DNA of 64,000 nucleotides from Bactericera cockerelli. Lineage: Eukaryota; Arthropoda; Insecta; Hemiptera; Triozidae. This document shows positions 47,201 through 55,528 of the stretch, piece after piece. A program made the translations under genes and the position numbers. How positions within the stretch are numbered: position 1 is the stretch's first letter; each line of letters begins with the position of its first letter. The DNA lies in assembly GCA_024516035.1 (NCBI GenBank), contig CM044958.1, positions 27,373,755 to 27,437,754 on the forward strand. Direction: 5' to 3'. Under the pieces are notes generated by a model, which searched no databases, had not been told where the DNA came from, and saw only the letters and a program-made list of their open reading frames with translations.

Positions 47201-50200
47201 ACATTAAGTTTCTTACTTTTGTTTTTACCATTTTTAGATGTTCAGTCTAATTAAGTGATTACATAATATGATTCCTAAATATTGTACGTGAGTCAGTCTT
47301 TGTAATGTTATTGTCTATGTTTGACAACAAATAATACAAAACATTATTAACTCTTCTAGTGAAACCAGAACTTACTGAAAAAAATGTACTCCACTTAAAC
47401 CATAGATGACACAAGGTCTTCTGAAATCCATCAAACATAGAGACAAACTTGCAAGACAGAAAAAAGGACACCCAACTAACTTGAGACTTTTACTATACCT
47501 ACTGCAAACGACTTAGGAATATCAATCCAACAGGTTTGCCAACCAGAAAGAAAGAAATAAATTAAATTTTATGTGATAGAGTATCTCCTGAAAAGAATAG
47601 AACGTACTGACAAGGTAATACTGAATTTTCATTACTTCAGCAGTCAAACTGGGCCCTGTTCCTGAAACACTTTTGCAAAGTTTTTTTGCGGAGCCATTTG
47701 AGGAGTTGTATTGGGGAGTAAATTTCGTGTTTCTGTTCCACAAAGCTTTAATTTTGCGAAGTGCGGAGTAAAATAATGCAAAGTTTATAGTTTTTTTGTG
47801 GAGAAAAATTTCACTCCCCAGTCTCTACTTTTAATCGAAATTTTGTCATTGAAGATGTTAAAATACATATTTCAGTGAGAGAAAATTGTTTTATTGATAG
47901 AATTAATGTGTTTTGTAGTCAAATGAATTTTTTAACATGTTTTTATCTTCGTACGAATCTTCCATTTCTATTATTTTGTTATGATAATATCCTTCACTCT
48001 CAAGTATTTAATACGGCATTCAATGTCTATTCAATGTTGGTTCAATTGGATTATTCAATTAGATTTCTAATACTCTCGAGTATTGAAGATGATATTTCAA
48101 TATACATTTAATGCTAGTTCAATTATACAGGGTGTCCCGTATACAGATGCAAATATTTTGAGGGTAGGTTCAGCCCACCGTGAACTATCATATGAGCAAA
48201 ACTTGCAGTGGGGCATTTTGCTTCGTTAAAGAGTTATGGCCAAATCCCTGTTTTTCCCACAGGTCTAGAGGTCACTTGGATAGATGCACGTTTTCAAAGA
48301 AATGATAGACAGTAAGTAATTTTTTACTTCATGTATGGATAATCATGATATTTCCCTTCAAATGCAGTTTGTTACATGAAAAAATATTGGAAGACCAGAG
48401 AGATATTTAATCATAAGTTCAATACTTTTCTAAAATTTGATTTTTCCCTTTTTTCCCTTTCGTGAAATTAAAGTACTTCTACAATTGCAATTCTGCGTAT
48501 CACTAGATAAAAAAATACCCTATTATGTTTAATTTTAGAAAAAAGAAAGCTCATTGATATCACTTTAAAAATCATGGAACGCAAGACACACAAAGCTCAA
48601 AAAACACTTCTGAATCATGATGGAAAATTCAAAGTTGGCTGAATTTCAACAGAATTGGCGCGTAATTTGAGGTATAAATACACTGCTCTGGGATGTTTCA
48701 CAGAAGGAAATTGATCATTCACAGTGGTCGGTCGGTGTGCACTTTTATGTGAATGGGGTTTCGGGGTCACAGGGTTATCGTGAGGAAAAACGAGAGAGGC
48801 TGCAACGAAAACAGCATCCAGAGGTGTAATTATGGACAAAGAATACACATAGAGAAAGAATCTGCGCTAACAACAAAAATTGTGATTTTATTTTTAAAAT
48901 TAAAATTAAAAATATCATTTTTGTGTTTATCACAATCATGATATCAAAAACATAACAAAAAATCTGGTGTAAACATCACACGACTTTCCTTATCATATTA
49001 GGAATGGAAACGGGACCAAAAGCCACTAGTGACTCAAGGGTAACATTTAGCTAAAAATAAACATCAAATTCGTAATCAGCACCTTAAAATCATTGGATTT
49101 GATATGTCACAACTCCCATCTAGGATGAATAATAAAAAAGTTAGTCCAAGCGGGTCCCCCCCAAAATACCGGTAAATTGGGGCCGAGTTCAAAAAAGTTC
49201 AAGATATCAAAAAAATGATCAGAATAGACTCCTATTATTTTTTTAATCTAAGAAAATGTTGTTCTCTAACTTTTTTTGTATCTTTAACCAATTCATAGAA
49301 ACGGCGCTTGCGGCCGCATTCTGCGGCCGATTGCAACCAAAAGTTTCGTGGTTCGTCTGGTGTATAAAATTAATTTCCATACCAAATTTCAAGTCTCTAG
49401 CTCTTACCGTTCTTGAAATATCCTGTTCACACACACACAGACAGACGCACGGACCAATGGCTGAAAACAACTTTTTTGGTCTCCTGAGGCTATGATTCGT
49501 CCAGAAATGTGAAAAACTGGGTAGGTCAAATTTTCGACGAATACAATACTTTCCTTATTATAGGATAAGGAAAGTAAAAAGTGGTGAAAATTAACCTTGG
49601 GTAAAACTCAAACATCCAACCTTCAGGTTACTATTATTATTATTAATACTTTATTGATAAACTACAAACATGATAACATGATGTGTTGCAGAATGAACAC
49701 AGGACATGAAATGAAAAGAACCCAAAAGAATATGTAGCGAACCAAGGGCGAGGTTAAGGCTTGTGGCTTTCTCTTCCACCGAACAAATTGATTGTCTTGT
49801 TATTTTAATTATTAGATTTGATTGATTGATTGGTTAATAGAACTATTTGTACTCAGAAAATTTTCATTTATAACTTGCAGTTGGCACAAAAATGGTCACA
49901 CAGACCGCTCCAGGCATCTAGTGTTCTTCAAAATGCAATAGCGCCAAGATTCAAAATTTGAAAGATGTATTTCTCTCCTTCTGGTGCCGTTTAATAGGTC
50001 GTATCTCATCCGTTCCTTCACGCGTCTGGAAGAACTTGGAATTTATTGAAACAAAATAGCAGAGGGTATTTTTTTAACTAGTGATACGCAGAATTGCAAT
50101 TGTAGAAGTACTTTAAATTCACGAAAGGGAAAAAAGGGAAAAATCAAATTTTAGAAAAATATTGAACTAATGATTAATAGCCGATTTTTAGCCGATTTTA

Positions 50201-53200
50201 TCATCCAAGATTCACCCCGGATTCACTCGAACTCCGCATTGGCTCGACGAATCGGGTTTTATCATCTCCAATCTCTGATTCGCAGGTGATTCGGAGCACT
50301 CAATTTGAGGAAGTAACCTTGATTCACGAATCAGTGATTCGAGGACCGATTGGCTTCCCAAAGAGAAAAAAATATTGAAAATACTATAGAATTTCTTCTT
50401 TGGAATTTTTAAATCGTAAACAAAGATAAAATGTTTATCTTTTTCAAAATTCAAATACTTGTTTATCTTCATGACATCTTTATTTTTTTGCCCATTATTT
50501 AATTATCCTTGTCCTTGTTCTTCATAAACCTGTCATCTTATCCTGATGTGCTAAGTTTATAAAAGTTTTGTAATAAAGACTGAAATAAATTTGAATTATT
50601 CCTAAAAAAATACTTGAAAATTTTTCAAACTGGCCATTATCACGCGATTGCTATTAAAATTAATTAATTAATACTTATTTTTGTGATATTACATCTTAAC
50701 CAAAAGGCCGAGAAGCGATTTGTGAGTAGTCACCGTTGCCCAATGATTTAGCGCTAGGCATTGCACGCATGGTGACCTTGGTTCGATCCCCAGCGGGGCA
50801 GGAATTTTTCTGCTCTGTGCTTCACCTGTGCTTTTTCTGCTTGTGCTTCACCACAATTTGAATTTATAAGTCTATATGATATTTCCTGAAAACGAGCTAA
50901 TCCCAGGAAGATAAAAGCTCATTCGGGAACATTCTGAATTTGTCCGAATCTCAGTTCCTACAAGATTTAGGGCGTAATTAATAGACAACATCAATAACTT
51001 AAGTCGTTGGTAAGTGTCGGTTTTCCCTATCTTACACAGTATGCAATCCGTGACTTAGCGCCACAGAGGTATTACAAAAACGTCTATTAATTCCGCCCTT
51101 AGACTTTAAAACACATGTACTAAAACTTCTTGGTGACTCTGGGTATGAGTGCAGGTCCTATATCATCTCTCCACACCAGTATGTACAAACTCCTGCTGAA
51201 AACCTCGCTGGCTGAAAGTACATGAAATGCATGGGAACTATGTTTTCCGTAACCTTACACTTTGCCGGGCTGTCTCTTTCTTTGTATTGGCGTTCTTCAC
51301 ACCTCGGCCGAGGTGTTTGATAATATTTAGAATTCTTAAACAGCTAGGTATGAGAATTATAATTATAATTCTAGTACACAACATTAATGAAAACGTGATG
51401 GAAATACAGTGGACATAGGGCAGAAAAATTTCTTCCCTGCTGGGAATAAAACCGAGATCACCATCTGTCCCAATATCTTATTTTGACCATAATTCCATCC
51501 CTGATAGTCACATTGAAACAGCATTCTTACTCATAAGGTAATTTATAATATCTTGCCCTGCTGAGAATTGAACCCAAGTCACACAAAATGATCATTGATC
51601 AATATGAAACTTATGAAATGACCATGTGAACGACACAAAAAAAAACGTTCAAAATGCTTTCAGAAATGTTAGCATTCAAAATGTAAAAAGTTAACAAAAC
51701 AACATCGCAATTTTCGAAAAATCAGAGGCTTTTATGAGAGTTTTCGTATAATTGCGATGTTGCCGTAACGCCAATCATGATTCGCGAACTCGAGCTTGAA
51801 TTTTCGTGATAAAACCCGATTGGTGGATTCGTGAACCCTCGAGATTCGAGGGTGGTTGGCGAATCAGTGATTGGTGGAGTTGTGATAAACTCGGCTATTT
51901 ATCATCCAAGATTCACCCCGGATTCGCTCGAACTCCGGATTGGCTCGACGAATCGGGTTTTATCATCTCCAATCTCTGATTCGCAGGTGATTCGGAGCAC
52001 TCAATTTGAGGAAGTAACCTTGATTCACGAATCAGTGATTCGAGGACCGATTGGCTTCCCAAAGAGAAAAAAATATTGAAAATACTATAGAATTTCTTCT
52101 TTGGAATTTTTAAATCGTAAACAAAGATAAAATGTTTATCTTTTTCAAAATTCAAATACTTGTTTATCTTCATGACATCTTTATTCTTTTGCCCATTATT
52201 TAATTATCCTTGTCCTTGTTCTTCATAAACCTGTCATCTTATCCTGATGTGCTAAGTTTATAAAAGTTTTGTAATAAAGACTAAAATAAATTTGAATTAT
52301 TCCTAAAAATATACTTGAAAATTTTTCAAACTGGCCATTATCACGCGATTGCTATTAAAATTAATTAATTAATACTTATTTTTGTGTTATTACATCTTAA
52401 CCAAAAGGCCGAGAAGCGATTTGTGAGAAGTGAGTAGTCACCGTTGCCCAATGATTTACACTAGGCATTGCACGCATGGTGACCTTGGTTCGATCACCAG
52501 CGGGGCAGGAATTTTTCTGCTCTGTGCTTCACCTGTGCTTTTTCTGTTTGTGCTTCACCACAATTTGAATTTCTAAGTCTATATGATATTTCCTGAAAAC
52601 GAGCTAATCCCAGGAAGATAAAAGCTCATTCGGGAACATTCTGAATTTGTCCGAATCTCAGTTCCTACAAGATTTAGGGCGGAATTAATAGACAACAATA
52701 ATAACTTAAGTCGTTGGTAAGTGTCGGTTTTCCCTATCTTACACAGTACGCAATCCGTGACTTAGCGCCACAGAGGTATTACAAAAACGTCTATTAATTC
52801 CGCTATTAGACTTTAAAACACATGTACTAAAACTTCTTGGTGACTCTGGGTATGAGTGCACTAGTGCAGGTCCCATATCATCTCTCCACACCAGTATGTA
52901 TAAACTCCTGCTGAAAACCTCGCTGGCTGAAAGTACATGAAATGCATGGGAACTATGTTTTCCGTAACCTTACACTCTGCCGGGCTGTCTCTTTCTTTGT
53001 ATTGGCGTTCTTCACACCTCGGCCGAGGTGTTTGACAATATTTAGAATTCTTAAACAGCTAGGTATAAGAACTATAATTATAATTCTAGTACACAACATT
53101 AATGAAAACGTGATGGAAATACAGTGGACATAGGGCAGAAAAATTTCTGCCCTGCTGGGAATAAAACCGAGATCACCATCTGTCCCAATATCTTATTTTG

Positions 53201-55528
53201 ACCATAATTCAATCCCTGATAGTCACATTGAAACAGCATTCTTACTCATAAGGTAATATATTATATCTTGCCCTAGTGAGAATTGAACCCAAGTCACACA
53301 AAATGATAAATGATCAATATGAAACTTATGAAAAGACCATGTGGACGACACAAAAAAAACGTTCAAAATGCTTTCAGAAATGTTAACATTCAAAATGTAA
53401 AAAGTTAACAAAACAACATCGCAATTTCCGAAAAATCAGAGGCTTTGATGAGGTTTTCGTGTAATTGCGATGTTGCCGTAACGCCAATCATGATTCGCGA
53501 ACTCGAGCTTGAATTTTCGTGATAAAACCCGATTTGTGGATTCGCGAACCCTCGAGATTCGAGGGTGGTTGCCGAATCAGTGATTGGTGGAGTTGTGATA
53601 AACTCGGCTATAAATATCTCCCTGGTCTTTCATTATTTTTTCATGCAACCCACTGCATTTGCAGGGAAATATGCATGACTATCCACACATGAAGTCAAAA
53701 CTTAACTACTGGCTATCATTTCTTTAAAAATGTGCATCGATCTAAGTAACCTCTAGACCTTTGGGAAAAACAGGGATTTGGCCATAACTCTTTAACGAAG
53801 CAAAATGCCTCACTGCAAGTTTTGCTCATATGATAGTGCACGGTGGGCTGAACCTACCCTCAAAATATTTGCATCTGTATACGGGACACCCTGTATACTT
53901 ATTTTTCAAGTATTAGCTGATGAGAACAACTTCATATCATCAACTGAAAATAATTGCATGAGAACCTCACCCAGCCTGATTTGGGCAGGAAAGCCTGCAT
54001 CACAAAGCCTTAACATTGCTGAAAGATGCTTAACTTTGGTGATCCTATGAGAATTGATACATTCAATGTGACATTGACTCCAATAATTTTAGAGATTTTC
54101 AACAAGAATTAAAAATAACAACAACAATAAAATGCAAATCACAGGATCATGCTGGACGTTGCTTAGTTTTAGTGATTCTATATGAGAATCTGTGCATACA
54201 ATACATCAACGTGCATACATTGATGCTGACTTCTAATAATTTTAGAGTTTTCTTTGGCGAAGTCACTTGTATTGCAGAGTTTGTTTGAGGAGTAAATAAA
54301 AATTCTTTCAGGAACCAAAAAAAATCCACACTCTGCAAATTCTGCGGAGTGCGTAGTGCAGTTTTCTTTCAGGAACAAGGCCCAGGTCTTTAGGAATAAA
54401 AATACTTATTATTATTATTATAATAGTATATTATGTACCTCTTTCAAACATTTTGAGAACATCAGGACTACCAAAAGCCACAGAGTACTTGGATTGATTG
54501 AAAATGTGATCAAATTCTACAGGATTGTCTTGCCAACCCTGAAATAAAAAGTAAATAAATTAAGTAAAAATTAGTTAAAATTGCGTTTAAAAAAAAAAAA
54601 TGCTACACAGGCTTTGACAGCAAGAACTTCCTCCATTGTAATAGAAAGTCATGTGATGTTTACACCAATTAATTTTTTACAACAATGGCTTTGGTTTATA
54701 TTGTGGTTCTTACAATAATTATAAATAGATTTAAAAAACTTGAATTTATAAACACTAAGAGAAATTTTGATAAAATATAAACAACTCATAGTTACCTTAA
54801 ATATAGCAGAGGGATCCTCATAAAATCCTGCAAGCATTGCAATGGCCCCAGGTCTAGTTTCAGTAGGAACCTGGGTGTGGGCAATTCCACCACATGCTTC
54901 ATTTTGCTCCAATAATGTCCTGAAAAATATTAATTAATAATGATTATTTTTATTTAAAAATAAAATAAAACATAAACCCATTTTTGATTGAGGAAGGATA
55001 AAAAAGGACTCTATGACTTAAAGTAAACCCACAAATAATTCACATGATTGAGGAATAGATTTGAACTCCTCACTGTAAATGTCAGTCTGGAAATCTCTTC
55101 TACCGTAGAGAATATTGTGACACAAAAAACATCACTGCAAACAAATTTCCTTGACAACACAAAACAACAATAGTAAAAGATATTTATGTCGGTTTTTCTG
55201 TACTGTTACATTCTAAAAAGTTGAAATTTGGCATGTACGAGCATTATTTGATAAGTTTCTACTTAATTGAAATTTCATTACCATTCTATGAGTGTACTCA
55301 AACTCACCTGAGGTAAGGAGCATGACTTTGGTTCCTACTGGTAAGCTCATAGAATTTTTCAGCTCTAACCCCATCAGCATAGAATATCACCACTCTTTTA
55401 GCCAACTGAACTCCAATGGTTTTTTTTGAAAGTGGTATATTTTCTACAATAGGTGATTTGAAGTAGATTTCAAAGATTGAAAGGAAGAGAACAATATGAA
55501 TTAATATCAAACTAATGAAAATATGCAT
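29072..55528 (-). CDS. PIGN: GPI ethanolamine phosphate transferase 1 (PIGN), complete, 14 coding exons
   Basis: ER membrane enzyme that transfers ethanolamine phosphate to the first mannose of the GPI-anchor precursor. Exons on the minus strand: 55528-55308, 54919-54796, 54538-54439, 44039-43817, 43336-43206, 42233-42034, 39530-39303, 38408-38183, 37533-37370, 36697-36525, 35628-35456, 31640-31465, 30458-30171, 29293-29072. Every junction is AG/GT and every phase matches; the total is 882 codons plus stop (family about 930). Residues 1-20 form a membrane anchor. The alkaline-phosphatase-superfamily core follows: [13 protein letters not shown] (Asp52), VPTETRPG (Thr93, the expected nucleophile), LGPDTAGH (Asp212, His216) and [12 protein letters not shown] (Asp260, His261, His269). 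From about residue 430 it is a multi-pass membrane region ending in the conserved [16 protein letters not shown] block. I started at 55528 because [11 protein letters not shown] matches the family start; an in-frame Met at 55552 adds eight residues. A stretch of roughly 30 residues present in vertebrate PIGN between exons 12 and 13 is not seen. Confidence 0.93.
29455..29540 (+). repeat. tRNA-like SINE fragment in PIGN intron 13
   Basis: gttgttaaggccccagtctg and gttggttcaaatcccacc resemble A-box-distal and B-box tRNA parts at tRNA spacing. There is no complete cloverleaf. Confidence 0.45.
30116..30150. repeat. Terminal remnant of element C next to a splice donor
   Basis: atatttgcatctagccgtgg then gacaccctgtat matches the right end of element C (atttgcatctgtatacggga...). 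It ends 20 bases from the first base of PIGN exon 13. Confidence 0.65.
30171..30458 (-). CDS. PIGN: PIGN exon 13 (residues 714-809)
   Basis: Contains [14 protein letters not shown] and [11 protein letters not shown], a highly conserved PIGN block, followed by [15 protein letters not shown]. The donor gtgagt sits only 20 bases from a remnant end of a CAGGGTG-type transposon (30116-30150). Confidence 0.9.
30992..31287 (-). repeat. tRNA-derived SINE T1, full length with 15-base target duplication
   Basis: The minus strand starts tagtcaccgtggcagagtga, with B box gggttcgatccccagcgggg. It is flanked by ctacttctggatagt at 30977-30991 and 31288-31302. Confidence 0.88.
31465..31640 (-). CDS. PIGN: PIGN exon 12 (residues 655-713)
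   Basis: Reads [20 protein letters not shown] and [19 protein letters not shown], matching the family block ending in a Y-E-x-x-F-P motif. The donor gtaagt is in phase 0. Confidence 0.88.
31903..32182. mobile_element. Inverted-repeat MITE in PIGN intron 11
   Basis: Arms of about 80-100 bases; the core match atgtaacttactttcccgac plus tcgag is repeated as its reverse complement on the right (cgagtcgggaaagtaagtta). About 70-80 unpaired bases lie between. Confidence 0.72.
32645..32720 (-). repeat. SINE T1 head fragment
   Basis: On the minus strand, aacctgggttcgatttcccagcagcgcagaaa matches the T1 B-box region followed by a diverged body. Confidence 0.55.
34127..34175 (+). repeat. tRNA-like remnant inside element D
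   Basis: cgattagctcagtggtaagc is a good A box; the B box is lost. Confidence 0.45.
34334..34384. repeat. (CT)n microsatellite
   Basis: Two runs of ct dinucleotides interrupted by ttgc. Confidence 0.9.
35456..35628 (-). CDS. PIGN: PIGN exon 11 (residues 597-654)
   Basis: Two membrane segments ([29 protein letters not shown]) and QRLISWLIL, matching the family ISW position. The following 3.8 kb intron is largely a 2.4 kb TIR element. Confidence 0.86.
35824..36065 (+). repeat. SINE-like body related to the centre of element C
   Basis: gaggtataagtacactaccc, cacaatggtcggtcggtgtg and gtcacagggtccttgtgagg match the middle of elements C1-C3, with no C arms here. Confidence 0.65.
36066..36524. other. 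PIGN intron 10, no feature beyond a short duplication
   Basis: attatgtatgcaggga and attatgtatgcagag are tandem at 36201-36243. Otherwise plain AT-rich intron. Confidence 0.5.
36525..36697 (-). CDS. PIGN: PIGN exon 10 (residues 540-596)
   Basis: Reads [16 protein letters not shown] and [18 protein letters not shown]; the FPLLP.VG motif is typical of PIGN. Codon 597 is split after two bases; the donor is gtaagt. Confidence 0.87.
37370..37533 (-). CDS. PIGN: PIGN exon 9 (residues 485-539)
   Basis: Hydrophobic exon reading [19 protein letters not shown], then [10 protein letters not shown]: two membrane segments joined by a short loop. Phase 1 in, phase 0 out, donor gttagt. Confidence 0.87.
37672..37695 (-). 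repeat. Repeat R end fragment
   Basis: gaaagtcgtgtgatattcac matches the R terminus in reverse; similar solo ends lie at 54640-54667. Confidence 0.5.
37981..38157. repeat. Tandem 87-base units ending in poly(T), beside PIGN exon 8
   Basis: tctttgttttgatggcagaa ... tcagtcactcactat followed by 21-24 T, twice (37981-38067, 38068-38157), differing at about two bases apart from T-run length. Confidence 0.88.
38183..38408 (-). CDS. PIGN: PIGN exon 8 (residues 410-484)
   Basis: Starts [20 protein letters not shown], matching the conserved GL.YYHTY motif before the first C-terminal membrane helices. The donor gtaagt is followed about 25 bases downstream by two tandem 87-base units with poly(A) on the coding strand. 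Confidence 0.9.
39303..39530 (-). CDS. PIGN: PIGN exon 7 (residues 334-409)
   Basis: Reads [18 protein letters not shown] and [13 protein letters not shown]. This is the lumenal linker between the phosphatase-like domain and the membrane region. Both ends are in phase 0 with gtaag as donor. Confidence 0.9.
39708..41541. mobile_element. CAGGGTG-type element C, copy 1 (1.83 kb)
   Basis: Ends cagggtgtcccgtatacaga and its reverse complement, flanked by TA at 39706-39707 and 41542-41543. The inverted arms are about 400 bases; the centre holds a SINE-like body (40245-40460). Lies in PIGN intron 6. Confidence 0.87.
41745..42000 (+). repeat. SINE T1, diverged copy touching PIGN exon 6
   Basis: Head agtgacctgggtttgattcc, body gtgagggaaaaatgagtagt, end gaagaggtctagtgcttcac. 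It ends about 34 bases from the exon 6 donor. Confidence 0.7.
42034..42233 (-). CDS. PIGN: PIGN exon 6 (residues 267-333)
   Basis: Reads [20 protein letters not shown], with the third metal-site His, then [20 protein letters not shown], the family Q(A/V)DI signature. The donor gtatgt is in phase 0. A SINE lies just upstream in coordinates (41745-42000) in the next intron. Confidence 0.92.
42561..42921 (+). repeat. tRNA-derived SINE T3, full length
   Basis: Head cctccgtggcgtaacggttg (A box) and tgggttcgatccccggtcgg (B box); central domain ggctgagtgaggttaatgtg, gtagctggtacgattcccag and gcgaatggaggctaaaaccc; tail (aag)n. It is flanked by attagaatat at 42551-42560 and 42922-42931. Lies in PIGN intron 5. 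Confidence 0.9.
43206..43336 (-). CDS. PIGN: PIGN exon 5 (residues 223-266)
   Basis: Reads [17 protein letters not shown] and ends SDHGMTDW, the invariant Asp-His of the alkaline phosphatase fold. The acceptor is a cag after ctattacattg; the donor is gtaag. Confidence 0.92.
43697..43800. repeat. Solo CAGGGTG-type end
   Basis: tattcagggtgtccctgaaa begins like the other elements, but no partner end was found nearby. Confidence 0.4.
43817..44039 (-). CDS. PIGN: PIGN exon 4 (residues 149-222)
   Basis: Reads from [13 protein letters not shown] to [13 protein letters not shown]. Asp212 and His216 are metal or active-site positions. The start is poorly conserved, but the spacing from FERG to LGPDTAGH equals the family spacing, so no extra exon is needed before it. 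The donor is gtatgt. Confidence 0.87.
44261..45935. mobile_element. CAGGGTG-type element C, copy 2 (1.68 kb)
   Basis: Same ends and arms as copy 1, flanked by TA at 44259-44260 and 45936-45937. The central SINE-like body is in the opposite orientation to copies 1 and 3. It starts 222 bases beyond PIGN exon 4, inside intron 3. Confidence 0.87.
45936..46334. other. PIGN intron 3, plain sequence between two elements
   Basis: AT-rich, no recognisable feature. Confidence 0.5.
46335..47197. mobile_element. Palindromic CAGGGTG-type element G, copy 2
   Basis: 863 bases, ends cagggtggggcaaaagtctg and its reverse complement, flanked by TA at 46333-46334 and 47198-47199. It is colinear with 26316-27177. 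Confidence 0.87.
47198..48127. other. PIGN intron 3, with one possible element end
   Basis: ctgggccctgttcctgaaac at 47649 has an inverted counterpart (ttcaggaacaaggcccagg) at 54369-54388. The minus frame at 47259-47471 was considered as an exon and rejected. Confidence 0.45.
48966..49578 (+). repeat. Repeat R, copy 3, inserted in element C
   Basis: Begins ggtgtaaacatcacacgact and ends gataaggaaagtaaaa. C copy 1 runs across this point without it, which fixes the limits of R. Contains (ca)n near 49430. Confidence 0.75.
50730..50850 (+). repeat. SINE T1 head inside P unit A
   Basis: agtcaccgttgcccaatgat and ccttggttcgatccccagcg; its counterpart in unit B is at 52437-52560. Confidence 0.72.
50970..51098 (+). 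mobile_element. Element B inside P unit A
   Basis: 129 bases, ends gggcgtaattaatagac and gtctattaattccgccc, flanked by TTA on both sides. Confidence 0.8.
52437..52560 (+). repeat. SINE T1 head inside P unit B
   Basis: Duplicate of 50730-50850; it was present before the tandem duplication. Confidence 0.72.
52677..52805 (+). mobile_element. Element B inside P unit B
   Basis: Duplicate of 50970-51098, with the right terminus decayed (ccgctatta). Confidence 0.75.
53960..54085 (-). repeat. 5S-derived SINE fragment
   Basis: The minus strand reads gatcaccaaagttaagcatc and aatcaggctgggtgaggtt, joining the 5S-like head to the start of the central domain. Confidence 0.65.
54143..54240 (-). repeat. 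5S-like head fragment
   Basis: The minus strand reads gtcagcatcaatgtatgcac and later aatcactaaaactaagcaac, a diverged 5S head. Confidence 0.5.
54439..54538 (-). CDS. PIGN: PIGN exon 3 (residues 116-148)
   Basis: Reads [20 protein letters not shown], a well-conserved PIGN block, then [12 protein letters not shown]. The donor is gtacat in phase 1. It splices over a 10.4 kb repeat-filled intron to exon 4, giving a Gly codon at the join. Confidence 0.9.
54796..54919 (-). CDS. PIGN: PIGN exon 2 (residues 74-115)
   Basis: Carries [11 protein letters not shown] with the expected catalytic threonine. The acceptor follows a T-rich tract ending cag; the donor is gtaact and the exon ends in frame with IFK. 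Confidence 0.9.
55308..55528 (-). CDS. PIGN: PIGN exon 1 (residues 1-73)
   Basis: Encodes the N-terminal membrane anchor and the first catalytic motif with Asp52 in [10 protein letters not shown]. The exon ends APYLR; the donor is gtgagt and the last codon is split after two bases. Confidence 0.88.

Larger units (their letters stand above)
50178..51897. mobile_element. TAA-flanked TIR element P, unit A
   Basis: Left end tagccgattt (present twice in a row), right end gttgtgataaactcggcta, with about 80 bases of imperfect inverted repeat. TAA (50175-50177) lies on its outer side. It carries a SINE T1 head (50730-50850) and element B (50970-51098). PIF/Harbinger-like by target type only. Confidence 0.78.
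51898..53610. mobile_element. TAA-flanked TIR element P, unit B (tandem)
   Basis: Direct repeat of unit A with few substitutions and a small insertion; it starts tttatcatccaagattcacc straight after the unit A end and lacks the first bases of the left terminus. The outer TAA is at 53611-53613. Confidence 0.8.
48128..53893. mobile_element. CAGGGTG-type element C, copy 3, with two nested insertions
   Basis: Ends cagggtgtcccgtatacaga and reverse complement, flanked by TA at 48126-48127 and 53894-53895. It is 5.77 kb because repeat R (48966-49578) and a tandem pair of element P (50178-53610) are inserted. The remaining sequence is colinear with copies 1 and 2. Confidence 0.85.

Noticed and set aside
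47259..47471. Minus-strand frame in PIGN intron 3 as an extra exon
   Set aside because: Exon 3 joins exon 4 in phase, and the residue spacing already equals the family spacing; the frame does not resemble PIGN.
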